DNA of 32,445 nucleotides. Origin: Chitinophagaceae bacterium. Its GTDB lineage: Bacteria > Bacteroidota > Bacteroidia > Chitinophagales > REEL01. The stretch is taken from assembly GCA_007695095.1 (NCBI GenBank), contig REEL01000070.1, positions 1 to 32,445 on the forward strand. Reading direction: 5' to 3'. The notes beneath the pieces were generated by a model. It saw nothing but the letters and a program-made list of their open reading frames with translations. It searched no databases and was not told the origin of the DNA. The position numbers were made by a program, and so were the translations under genes. This document shows positions 27,501-32,445 of this stretch, piece by piece; position 1 is the stretch's first letter, and the number at the start of each line of letters is the position of its first letter.

Positions 27501-27752
27501 TACAACCAGTGTAACATCATAGGTCCCCGGAGTTATGTAAACAGCCCCCGGGTTCTGTTGAAGAGATTGATTGCCATTGCCAAAAAACCATCTTTGATAA
27601 GTGATATTTCCGGTTGATTGGTTATTAAACTGTACAACCAGCGGACTACAATCTTGGGTATTATTAGCAGTAAAGTCAGCAACAACTTGTGCTTCTGACA
27701 GTCCTACAAATAGTAAGAAAGATATTAAAAAGGTGTAAAAATTTCGAACCAT
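18600..27752 (-). CDS. Giant secreted PKD/SprB-repeat protein with T9SS type B C-terminal domain
   Basis: A 3050-residue surface or secreted protein. Order: signal peptide (1-21, cut after SEA); 15 PKD domains of about 82 residues (22-1256; core WDFGDGNTS-x-NP-x-HTY); two Ig-like domains (1257-1419); 15 SprB repeats of about 77 residues (1420-2568; core VSCF-x-GNDG, GG-x-x-x-Y-x-Y-x-W, DxNxC, QPD); five Ig-like domains (about 2569-2955); and a gliding motility-associated/CHU_C C-terminal domain (2956-3050) opening with ADIFVPNTFTPNGDEIND and containing IFNRWGELLFET and WDGRHNG. This last domain directs export by the type IX system (type B sorting). SprB itself is the mobile gliding adhesin of Flavobacterium johnsoniae; a role in adhesion or cell-surface filaments is inferred. 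No PorP/SprF partner gene is adjacent. No frame break is seen over 9.1 kb. Confidence 0.95.
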   Translation of the reverse strand: MVRNFYTFLISFLLFVGLSEAQVVADFTANNTQDCSPLVVQFNNQSTGNITYQRWFFGNGNQSLQQNPGAVYITPGTYDVTLVVSDGTNFDTLVRPNYITVFENPNVNFEADVLSGCAPLTVNFSDLTTVGSAPITTYNWNFGDGSSSNQQNPTHTYTSSGSYHVTLVTVDANGCRHERTFSNYIQVSPLPDANFTADEPNSCLIPHEVQFTPNISPISNYTFEWDFGNGDTSSDPTPTNTYNQFGNYDVTLTVTDNNGCSNQITYYDYINIEPIDVDFNVTNTTACEGQSIQFNNTSSSSTTSWNWDFGDGTSSSLQNPTKVFTSPGFYTISLQAWNSLGCYGIETKTTYINVLPSPIVDFSADETDFCSTPFQVGFTNHTPDIVDYQWNFGDGNTSTQENPTHTYQQFGSFNVTLEVTDINGCSQTLTLPDYINIEDPVANFTSDTTQGCIPLDVQFTDLSNINPAATSWIWDFGDGNTSTAQNPLHTYEDEGIYDVSLIVMNDLGCSDTITIADYIMVGEPPIVDFVGTPTQACLEDPISFTDLSNVGDQWFWQFGDGGTSWDQNPTYTYNDTGSFDVSLITYNLGCPDTLIIPDYIYIAPPRAEFEIVRSCDTPYFIEFNDLSLAPDTWFWDFGDGNTSTDQNPTHTYASTGNYTISLTVEHIPSGCEDTYSMSVTITDPEANFSGDPLIGCAPLNVQFTDSSTDANNWTWTSGGITSNQQNPNFIYNTPGVYDVSLIIEDVNGCTDTLIIEEYVTVLGTQVDFTADPLVGCRPLEVDFESSTLNFGGNVLSYNWDFGDGNTGSGENTSHTYTQNGVFTVTLEVEDDNGCVNNITYPDLIEVTFPSPAFTGDTISCTGAPVSFNNQSTGNGLSWFWDFGDGNTSTDENPVHSYLTEGFFSVSLTVTDENGCDSTITYDDYVWIEDPVAGFVADTNFATCPPLLVNFEDASTGFVNQWQWDFGDGSGSNMQDPSHIYTLPGGFDLTLIVTSEFGCTDTIFIPEQTVINGPLGEFVFDVNIGCTDLEVNFEATSENTAFYTWDFGDGSVTSSSDSTTTHTYTNPGVFYPVLILDNGIGCQFSVPSPDSIVVGTIQPDFTSNSNLLCEPGDVYFGNLTTSEPALNYVEWHFGDGNTSNSFSPVHNYGAAGVYDVTLYVANDICSDTLTLPAFLEVDPGPVADFSKSDSVVCRPATVIFTDESTSLHPIQSWEWDFGDGQTSTSQNPVHTYTTAGQYTITLSVTNINGCQDVFTREIEILDLPIVTTGNDEIICTGDTVQLNAGGGISYDWSPSASLIGSNTSSPFAFPTTTTTYTVVVTDTNNCQSSALIEVVVNQLPTVSISPDTAICPGETVDLFADGGVNYQWVSDSTLSCLNCQNPTAAPVNNNTYTVIVTDANNCVNSESVNILINDVPFVSIDSIKDVSCFDGNDGMAIVSGQGGNGSYDYVWSTYPSQNDSVATNLSIGSYTVTVTDGNGCFSDTTLQINQPDPLNLAFETIDVSCFEGNDGQITALVSGGTPSYSFSWDTNPTQQTQVANDLTAGTYQVLVTDENSCEITDSITISEPDAITHDLVTTDVSCFNGSDGTASISAFGGTSPYSFIWSADSTINSNSISGLTAGNHSVTIVDSMNCLHTVDFTINQPNNLEVVFDSENISCFEGNDGSIDANISGGTAPYTYQWNTNPVSSGSSISQLEIGTYVLIVTDANNCVLTDSVTLSQPDPLELSFASTDVSCFGFDDGTATVNASGGVGNYQYNWLTNPPQTDSVAQNLFAGTYTVEVTDGNNCLISGDVEVFQPDTLSATVSTENVSCYEGNDGLATVSANGGVGNYTYEWNTNPPQFTETAINLTADMYTVIVRDSNNCEISVTAEITEPAPLTSDITSSDVTCFDGSDGFASTIISGGTAPYSYQWNTNPVQNSDSINSLSAGWYNLTAIDANNCLITDSIEISQPDSIIIHYDIIPVSCNGESDGSITVNPVGGTPGYQYYWSSIPTQYTQTASNLVAGHYNVTVTDENSCEQIQSIELTEPDPIVLQLSSTPVACFGENNGTASVIANGGNGGYTYEWLSSPTQNTTTATQLESGFYSVIVRDSLLCESTGTVEVTQPDSITLTLVTEDVLCFGETNGSAEVHAIGGVGNYTYEWNTNPVQNSALATNLGIGTYTVSVLDSNMCESIITAEINQPDELEISTQVADVSCFGYFDGEVNATVTGGTGQYSYIWDTNPTQTDSTATNLPAGNYNVIVNDQNNCLISANAIVSQPDSIAINTITEDVSCFNGSDGTASVTAFGGVGGYTYLWNTSPPQTTPQVTNLYAGNYEVTIEDANNCISVQSLEIFEPTPIDAIVSTTDVSCFGGNDGSATVLPSGGTSPYTYEWLTSPVQVTETAIDLTAGTYEVIITDSNECEFVLSQVEILEPLDLELTIDTHDIRCFGEDNGAIYAFAGGGTAPYSYLWNTGSTDSTILSLTPGYYDLAVVDDNGCTINADSIPIVEPAPIESIYAVTNESCPDAKDGYITTFAFGGNAPYQFNWDNGQNGTDLFNLSGGIYELTITDNNGCVHVENINVITDSINGGILNGPFAVCPDQQVTIQAYGDGDISWSPSESLNCEDCTTVIAKPDSTTQYILEVYYTPNCIVRDSVQVVIHPKPEIDAGPDIEICLGETATLDANGALFYSWVGTEMSCTDCPNPEVSPVYNTVYNVVAINQFGCFGQDSLSVIVNPIPDVQTSPDLTLCEDDETIISAYSETAVHFSWFNISGDLLANTEDIEVTASGQDIYFVEVENEFGCTNQDAVVVNVIDVLDVSVTEHYDICLGQSVELQAEILDSSSLGTGFVWLPAEEIGQGVLNPVVSPTQNTEYSIIVYSGSCAPDTHSVTVNVYLPPHVNAGNDQIVVSGSTVDLQATPNNNSWIYEWEPYENIDCPECPQTTYFAENDGYVHVNVTDEYGCVARDSLYITTITECGADIFVPNTFTPNGDEINDKVYVRSREVQDIIFFRIFNRWGELLFETNDMSQGWDGRHNGIMLNADVFAYHVRATCGNGQIVEKYGNVTLLR
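20049..23495 (-). repeat. Array of 15 SprB repeats (protein-level)
   Basis: Codes residues 1420-2568 of the giant protein: 15 modules of 74-78 residues, each with a Cys in the opening VSCF-like motif and almost always a second Cys in DxNxC near the end. Modules differ at many positions, so the array is old rather than freshly duplicated. Best preserved are GGVGNYTYEWNTNP (modules 6 and 10) and GGTAPYSYQWNTNPV-like stretches (modules 4 and 7). Confidence 0.9.
23985..27689 (-). repeat. Array of 15 PKD domains (protein-level)
   Basis: Codes residues 22-1256: 15 beta-sandwich modules of 78-86 residues with the core W-x-FGDG. Most carry one Cys before the second strand (GC-x-PL-x-V-x-F) and one near the end (NGC), suggesting a disulphide per module. 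Module 1 lacks the second Cys, and module 9 has WTWTSGG where WDFGDG is expected. At DNA level the complement of the WDFGDG core (for example CCATCTCCAAAATCCCA) recurs but is interrupted by divergence. Confidence 0.9.
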
Positions 27753-27897
27753 ATTGCTTTCTTTAGGCCTTTTTATACGTGAAAAATATAAATTTGTTCG
27801 GAAGTTTGTTCCTTAAAAATATCAAGTTGATAGTCAGTGCCAGGAAGTTATTTTCTAATATTGTAAATGATTTTTTTTAATAAAGCTGCTCCGATAA

Positions 27898-28923
27898 ATG
27901 GAATTTGAAATACAGAAAAATGTGTCACTCAAAGAGTTTAATACCTTTGGTATAGATGTCAAGGCTAAGTATTTTGTGACTTTGACAGAATTAAAGCAAT
28001 TGAAAGACTTGTATGAATCGAAGTATTGGTCTGTAAAACCGCGTATGATATTAGGTGGAGGAAGTAATATTCTTTTCTTAAACGATTTTGAGGGTTTGGT
28101 CGTAAAGGTTGATTTGAAAGGAATAGAAATTTCAGAAACAGACTCTCCTACAGTTTATATAAAAGCAGGTGCAGGTGAAAACTGGCATAATCTAGTAGAA
28201 TTTGCTATACAAAAAGGCTTAGCAGGAATAGAAAATCTTTCTTTAATACCCGGACAGGTTGGCGCTGCTCCCATGCAAAATATCGGAGCCTATGGAGTTG
28301 AACTGGAAAGTTGTTTTGTTGATTTAGAAGCATTTGATATGGAAAATGGAACCTTTGTTACTTTTGATAAGGAAGCTTGTAAATTCGGTTACCGGGAATC
28401 TGTATTTAAAAATGTCTATAAAAACAGGTTTATAATCACTTCTGTTAGGCTTAAGTTAAGCAAAGTGCCTTCGTTTAAGTTAGATTACGGGGCTATAAAA
28501 GAAACGCTAAATGAAATGCAGGTAGAAGAAATTTCAATTAAAAAAATAAGTGATGCAGTCATTAAAATCAGACAATCAAAGTTACCTGACCCGGCTGTTT
28601 TGCATAATGCCGGCAGCTTTTTTAAGAACCCTCTGGTAGAGGATGAAAAATTCAAAAAGCTGATAAAACAATTTCCGGATATGCCTTATTATGAAGCAGA
28701 AAAAAATCTGAAAAAAATACCTGCCGGTTGGCTTATTGATAATGCCGGTTTGAAGGGATATCGGAAAAAATCTGTGGGAATTCATCAAAAGCAAGCCTTA
28801 GTGATTGTGAACTACGGGGGTGCAGAAGGAAAAGAAGTATTTGATTTTTCGCAATTTATCGTAGATGAAATCAAAGCAAAATATGGTATCAAACTTGAAA
28901 GAGAAGTGAATATAGTTGAATGA
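27898..28923 (+). CDS. murB: UDP-N-acetylenolpyruvoylglucosamine reductase MurB
   Basis: A 341-residue FAD enzyme that reduces UDP-GlcNAc-enolpyruvate to UDP-MurNAc in peptidoglycan synthesis. FAD-binding motifs ILGGGSNILFLNDFEGLVV (residue 51 onward) and LIPGQVGAAPMQNIGAYG (about 118-135) are intact; the catalytic Ser is in NAGSFFKNP near residue 239; PAGWLIDNAGLKGYRKKSVG and the C-terminal catalytic Glu region complete the E. coli-like (type I) form. It is divergent from the giant gene (145 bp apart) and converges on pyrD with only 4 bp between stops. A near -7 box, TAATATTG at 27856-27863, has one mismatch. Confidence 0.97.
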   Translation: MEFEIQKNVSLKEFNTFGIDVKAKYFVTLTELKQLKDLYESKYWSVKPRMILGGGSNILFLNDFEGLVVKVDLKGIEISETDSPTVYIKAGAGENWHNLVEFAIQKGLAGIENLSLIPGQVGAAPMQNIGAYGVELESCFVDLEAFDMENGTFVTFDKEACKFGYRESVFKNVYKNRFIITSVRLKLSKVPSFKLDYGAIKETLNEMQVEEISIKKISDAVIKIRQSKLPDPAVLHNAGSFFKNPLVEDEKFKKLIKQFPDMPYYEAEKNLKKIPAGWLIDNAGLKGYRKKSVGIHQKQALVIVNYGGAEGKEVFDFSQFIVDEIKAKYGIKLEREVNIVE

Positions 28924-28927
28924 ATAC

Positions 28928-29953
28928 TTAAATACTCTTCAAAATATTTTTAATCAAAGCCGGTCCTTCATAAACAAAGCCACTATATACCTGAATTAAA
29001 TCTGCACCACAATCAATTTTCTTTTTTGCATCTGTTCCGTTTAAGATTCCACCTACTCCAATAATCGTTTTATCCGGGCTCAAACGACTTCTTAATTTTT
29101 CGGTAATTTCGTTAGACTTTTCTAATAAAGGTTTTCCACTTAATCCACCCATACCAATTTCGTCAGACTTTTGTTGTTCAATCAGATTCGATTTGTCAAT
29201 AGTCGTATTAGTTGCAATTATTCCCTGTATATCTACCGAACCGACAATGTCAATGATATCATTAAATTGAGTATCATTTAAATCAGGAGCAATTTTTAAA
29301 AAAATGGGTTTTGGTGTTTTTTTATGATTCAGCGTATTAACTTCTGATAAAATTCTGGTTAAAGGTTCTTTGTCTTGCAATTCTCTTAAACCGGGAGTGT
29401 TTGGGGAACTTACGTTCACAGTAAAGTAATCTACATATGGATATAGTTTTTCAAAACAATAGAGATAATCCTGAACTGCATTTTCGTTGGGGGTGTCTTT
29501 GTTCTTCCCGATATTTCCACCAATAATTTTATCCTCAAATTTATTTCTCCATTTTTTCAGATTTAAAACAGCAGCATCTACACCGGCATTGTTGAAACCC
29601 ATTCTGTTTACAATTGCCCGGTCTTTTTTTAACCGAAATAGTCTTGGCTTAGGGTTTCCCTGCTGAGGTCGTGGAGTTAAGGTTCCGACTTCTATAAATC
29701 CAAAGCCTAATTTAAATAACCAGGGAAAATAAAGAGCATCCTTGTCAAAACCCGCTGCGAGTCCAAGCCTGTTTGGAAAGTTCAACCCACAAACCTCAAT
29801 CGGATTGTAAGTCAAATTTTTATTAGGTGCACCTATGAGGCTAAGTCCGCCCGGTACAGAGGAAGCAATTTTTAAAGCTTTTAAAGCTACATTGTGAGCA
29901 TCTTCCGCATCCAGCTTAAAAAGTATAGAACGAAGCAGTGATTTATACATCAA
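28928..29953 (-). CDS. pyrD: Dihydroorotate dehydrogenase (quinone), class 2
   Basis: A 341-residue FMN enzyme oxidising dihydroorotate to orotate in pyrimidine synthesis, passing electrons to the quinone pool at the inner membrane. The N-terminal amphipathic extension (LLRSILFKLDAEDAHN), found only in class 2 enzymes, is present. Other motifs: LAAGFDKDALYFPWLFKLG, EVGTLTPRPQQGNPKPRLFR, NRMGFNNAG, the catalytic Ser loop NVSSPNTPGLRELQ, ATNTT, and GGLSGKPL before the FMN phosphate-binding IGVGGI. Two adjacent Met codons begin the frame; either could be used. A -7 box lies at 29980-29987 on this strand. Confidence 0.97.
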   Translation of the reverse strand: MMYKSLLRSILFKLDAEDAHNVALKALKIASSVPGGLSLIGAPNKNLTYNPIEVCGLNFPNRLGLAAGFDKDALYFPWLFKLGFGFIEVGTLTPRPQQGNPKPRLFRLKKDRAIVNRMGFNNAGVDAAVLNLKKWRNKFEDKIIGGNIGKNKDTPNENAVQDYLYCFEKLYPYVDYFTVNVSSPNTPGLRELQDKEPLTRILSEVNTLNHKKTPKPIFLKIAPDLNDTQFNDIIDIVGSVDIQGIIATNTTIDKSNLIEQQKSDEIGMGGLSGKPLLEKSNEITEKLRSRLSPDKTIIGVGGILNGTDAKKKIDCGADLIQVYSGFVYEGPALIKNILKSI

Positions 29954-29979
29954 TAAATTCTTTCAGTAAACATAATGTG

Positions 29980-29987
29980 CAAATTTA
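29980..29987 (-). promoter_or_regulatory. Possible -7 box for pyrD
   Basis: Reads TAAATTTG on the minus strand, a perfect TAnnTTTG match 26 bp before the pyrD start codon, implying a leader of about 20 nt. No clear -33 element is seen. Confidence 0.4.
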
Positions 29988-30100
29988 AAAAATAAGTTCT
30001 CTAATTTTTGCTTACATTTAAAAACGATTGTGCTATTATTAAATTAACCGGCTAAATGACGTTTGTTCTTTTTATTTTAGCATTACAAACAGTAAATCTA

Positions 30101-31369
30101 ATGACAAATTCAGGGAAGCAGATTCCGTTAGCCGAAAGATTACGTCCCGATACAATTGATATGTTCAGAGGGCAGCAGCATTTAGTGGGTAAAGGGAAAG
30201 TGATTCGGAACATGATAGAGGCCGGAAAAATTCAGTCGATGATACTTTGGGGACCGCCGGGCTCAGGAAAAACAACTTTAGCGAGTTTACTGGCAAATCA
30301 TTTATCCATGCCTTTTTACAAACTATCTGCTATTCGTTCCGGGGTGAAAGAGGTAAGAGAAATAATTGATAAAGCTAAAGACGGAAGCATTATTTTATTT
30401 TTAGATGAAATTCATCGTTTTAACAAATCGCAGCAAGATGCCCTTTTGGGAAGTGTAGAAAATGGCAGCCTCATTTTAATCGGAGCGACAACTGAAAACC
30501 CTTCTTTTGAAGTAAATTCAGCACTTTTATCCAGATGTCAGGTATATACTTTACAAGCTTTGGATGAGAGTGTTTTAACAGAAATTTTAAATCATGCCAT
30601 TCAGAATGATGAAGTTTTAAAAAATAAAAACATTGAAGTACAAGAAACTGCTGCACTATTCCAATTGTCGGGTGGGGATGCCCGAAAATTATTGAATTTA
30701 TTGGAAATTATCGTTGAACATAGTAGAGAGAAAGTGGTAATTACCAATGAACAAACGCAAAAAATAGCTCAGCAAAATATGCTCAGGTATGATAAAGACG
30801 GTGAGCAGCATTATGATATAATTTCTGCTTTTATCAAGTCAATGCGTGGTAGCGACCCGAATGCATCTGTTTACTGGTTGGCCAGAATGATTGCCGGTGG
30901 TGAAGATCCAAAGTTTATAGCCAGAAGAATGTTGATTTTTTCATCAGAAGATATTGGTAATGCAAATCCAACGGCTATGATTTTAGCTAATAACTGTTTT
31001 CAGGCGGTACAGGTTATTGGTTACCCGGAGTGTCGCCTGGTTTTGTCACAAACGGCAATTTACCTCGCTCTTTCACCTAAAAGTAATGCTTCGTATATGG
31101 CAATTAATGCTGCTGAAAAGCTGGTGCATAATACCGGTAACCTATCAGTACCATTGCATTTGAGAAATGCTCCCACTAAATTGATGAAAGATTTGAATTA
31201 TAGTAAAGGCTATAAGTACCCGCATGATTTTAAAGATAATTTTGTGTTTGAAGAGTACCTGCCTGAAGAACTGAAAGGGAAAACTTTTTATAATCCTCAG
31301 AATAATGCAAAAGAAAACAGTTTTCGAAATTGGTTGAAAAAGCTTTGGAATAAAAAGTATAACTACTGA
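30101..31369 (+). CDS. rarA: Replication-associated recombination protein A (RarA/MgsA AAA+ ATPase)
   Basis: A 422-residue AAA+ ATPase that acts at stalled replication forks. Walker [12 protein letters not shown], Walker [20 protein letters not shown], sensor 1 [21 protein letters not shown], and the C-terminal tetramerisation domain ([35 protein letters not shown]) are intact. The frame is open from an ATG at 30056, but the extra 15 residues are hydrophobic and not family-like. The ATG at 30101 gives [16 protein letters not shown], the usual RarA N-terminus, so I use that start. Divergent from pyrD, followed 31 bp later by the MscS gene. Confidence 0.95.
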   Translation: MTNSGKQIPLAERLRPDTIDMFRGQQHLVGKGKVIRNMIEAGKIQSMILWGPPGSGKTTLASLLANHLSMPFYKLSAIRSGVKEVREIIDKAKDGSIILFLDEIHRFNKSQQDALLGSVENGSLILIGATTENPSFEVNSALLSRCQVYTLQALDESVLTEILNHAIQNDEVLKNKNIEVQETAALFQLSGGDARKLLNLLEIIVEHSREKVVITNEQTQKIAQQNMLRYDKDGEQHYDIISAFIKSMRGSDPNASVYWLARMIAGGEDPKFIARRMLIFSSEDIGNANPTAMILANNCFQAVQVIGYPECRLVLSQTAIYLALSPKSNASYMAINAAEKLVHNTGNLSVPLHLRNAPTKLMKDLNYSKGYKYPHDFKDNFVFEEYLPEELKGKTFYNPQNNAKENSFRNWLKKLWNKKYNY

Positions 31370-31375
31370 TTTTCT

Positions 31376-31383
31376 TATATTTG
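31376..31383 (+). promoter_or_regulatory. Possible -7 box for the MscS gene
   Basis: TATATTTG matches TAnnTTTG and lies 17 bp before the ATG at 31401, which would leave a leader of only about 10 nt. The only upstream TTTG (31344-31347) is 28 bp away, so a role is uncertain; readthrough from rarA is equally possible. Confidence 0.35.
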
Positions 31384-31400
31384 GATACAAATAACAATTA

Positions 31401-32291
31401 ATGAGAGCATTTTTAAACGATAATATTAATAAAGCTTGGGAATTTCTAAATGAACCGCTATTTAAATTAGGCAGTACAGAGATTACATTTATTTTTTCTG
31501 TTTACCTTTTAGTTGTTATATTCCTGATATTTTATGTCTCTAAAAAATTATCAGAATTACTAAGAGACAAAATTCTTACAAAATATAATGTTGAGTTAGG
31601 AGTCAGAGAGGCAATTAGCACCATTTTTAGATACTTTTTTGTTTTTATAGCTTTTATCGTTATTGTTCAGGCTTCAGGCATAGATTTGAGTGCATTAACA
31701 ATACTTGCCGGAGCTTTGGGAGTAGGTATTGGTTTTGGTCTGCAGTCAATCACCAATAATTTTGTAAGTGGACTAATTATTTTGTTTGAAAGGCCTATCA
31801 AAGTTGGAGATAGAATTGAAGTAGGGGATACTTACGGTGATGTAGCACAAATATCTGCCCGCTCTACAACGATTTTAACTAATGACAATATTTCTATTAT
31901 AGTCCCAAACTCAAAATTCATTGAAAATGAAGTTATAAACTGGAGTCATAATGACAGGATAATTAGATTTAAAGTGCCTGTGGGAGTGAGTTATAGCAGT
32001 GATGTAAACTTAGTGAAGAAAATTTTACTGGAAGTTGCTGATGAACATGATGCCGTACTTAAAAATCCACCACCCAGTGTTCAGTTTTTAGAGTTTAATG
32101 ATAGTAGTCTTGATTTTATACTATTGGTTTGGACGGAAAAAGCCATAAAAAGAAGGTCCCGACTTACAAGTGATCTCAATTTTGCAATTTTTAAGAAATT
32201 TGCGGAGCATGGAGTAGAAATCCCTTTCCCACAACGTGACCTGCATATCAAATCCGGATTTAAAGATGCTGTAGCTAAAAATCAAGATTGA
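31401..32291 (+). CDS. Small-conductance mechanosensitive channel, MscS family
   Basis: A 296-residue inner-membrane channel that opens under membrane tension to release solutes during osmotic downshock. Transmembrane helices lie at about residues 24-45 and 65-87, followed by the pore-lining TM3 (LTILAGALGVGIGFGLQSIT, Gly/Ala-rich, about 94-113). The cytosolic beta domain follows with FERPIKVGDRIEVGDTYGDV, ISARSTTILTNDN and IIVPNSKFIENEVINWS, then the alpha-beta C-terminal domain. Length matches the E. coli MscS class (286 residues). All family features are complete. Confidence 0.95.
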   Translation: MRAFLNDNINKAWEFLNEPLFKLGSTEITFIFSVYLLVVIFLIFYVSKKLSELLRDKILTKYNVELGVREAISTIFRYFFVFIAFIVIVQASGIDLSALTILAGALGVGIGFGLQSITNNFVSGLIILFERPIKVGDRIEVGDTYGDVAQISARSTTILTNDNISIIVPNSKFIENEVINWSHNDRIIRFKVPVGVSYSSDVNLVKKILLEVADEHDAVLKNPPPSVQFLEFNDSSLDFILLVWTEKAIKRRSRLTSDLNFAIFKKFAEHGVEIPFPQRDLHIKSGFKDAVAKNQD

Positions 32292-32432
32292 AATCAAGAA
32301 TTTTTTCTTTAGGAATAAAGTCTCCCGGTTCTGTGTAGTTCCATTTCAAAAAAATGCTGCAATTTTTAAATTATTGTTATATTGAATATAGTAAGCTTTA
32401 TAAATATAACACAGATTTTGTATCTTTACACA

Positions 32433-32445
32433 ATGGCAATATATC
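32433..32445 (+). CDS. Possible 5' end of a gene cut by the window edge
   Basis: An ATG (Met-Ala-Ile-Tyr) lies 4 bp after TATCTTTA (32421-32428), which differs from the -7 consensus by one base. If that box is used, transcription would begin at or next to the ATG, giving a leaderless message. Only four codons are visible, so no product can be named. Confidence 0.25.

Noticed and set aside
20049-27689. CRISPR or tandem DNA repeat array
   Set aside because: The periodicity (about 230-250 bp) is that of protein modules in one open frame; units are too long and too diverged for CRISPR.

Overview
The window looks like chromosomal DNA of an AT-rich member of the Bacteroidota. Three kinds of evidence support this. 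(i) Proteins: a 3050-residue secreted protein built of PKD and SprB repeats with a gliding-motility/type IX secretion (T9SS) C-terminal domain, a Bacteroidota-type DUF5606 protein, an OmpP1/FadL porin and an NqrM-like protein. (ii) Several intergenic sequences match the Bacteroidota -7 promoter box TAnnTTTG. (iii) Shine-Dalgarno signals are weak or absent. Genus cannot be told from the sequence alone. Most genes are housekeeping. No mobile element, CRISPR array, tRNA or prophage gene was seen.

Layout. 1-328: a degenerate 5S rRNA-like remnant with a strong terminator hairpin. 329-10063: a mostly minus-strand run of Nudix hydrolase, an outer-membrane pair (SGNH-like lipoprotein plus FadL porin), MazG, ApbE plus a duplicated peptide-type ABC ATPase, and a tight operon of TPMT-like methyltransferase, PolB-type 3'-5' exonuclease and glycosyltransferase. 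A small plus-strand nqrM-like gene sits between mazG and apbE. 10125-11069: a membrane-anchored coiled-coil protein. 11307-15799 (minus): a von Willebrand A protein, TsaC/Sua5 and UvrB. 15800-16258: a 459-bp intergenic region with a clear -7 box. 16259-18552 (plus): DUF5606 protein and M3 oligoendopeptidase. 18600-27752 (minus): the giant repeat protein. 27898-32291: MurB, PyrD (minus), RarA and an MscS channel. The last bases may begin another gene.

How the genes relate. ApbE attaches FMN to Na+-NQR subunits and NqrM helps mature the same enzyme, so their adjacency suggests an NQR-linked flavin/metal maturation locus. The FadL porin and SGNH-like lipoprotein probably act together at the outer membrane, but the lipoprotein lacks recognisable canonical catalytic blocks and may be a pseudoenzyme. 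UvrB, RarA, MazG, the Nudix protein and the PolB-like exonuclease serve DNA repair and nucleotide sanitation. The giant protein is a probable surface adhesin or filament secreted by the T9SS. I found no convincing entirely new multi-gene system. The most unusual items are the giant protein's 15 + 15 modular layout, the degraded 5S copy, the SGNH-like lipoprotein with altered catalytic blocks, and the nqrM-apbE pair sharing one TTAA as both stop codons.
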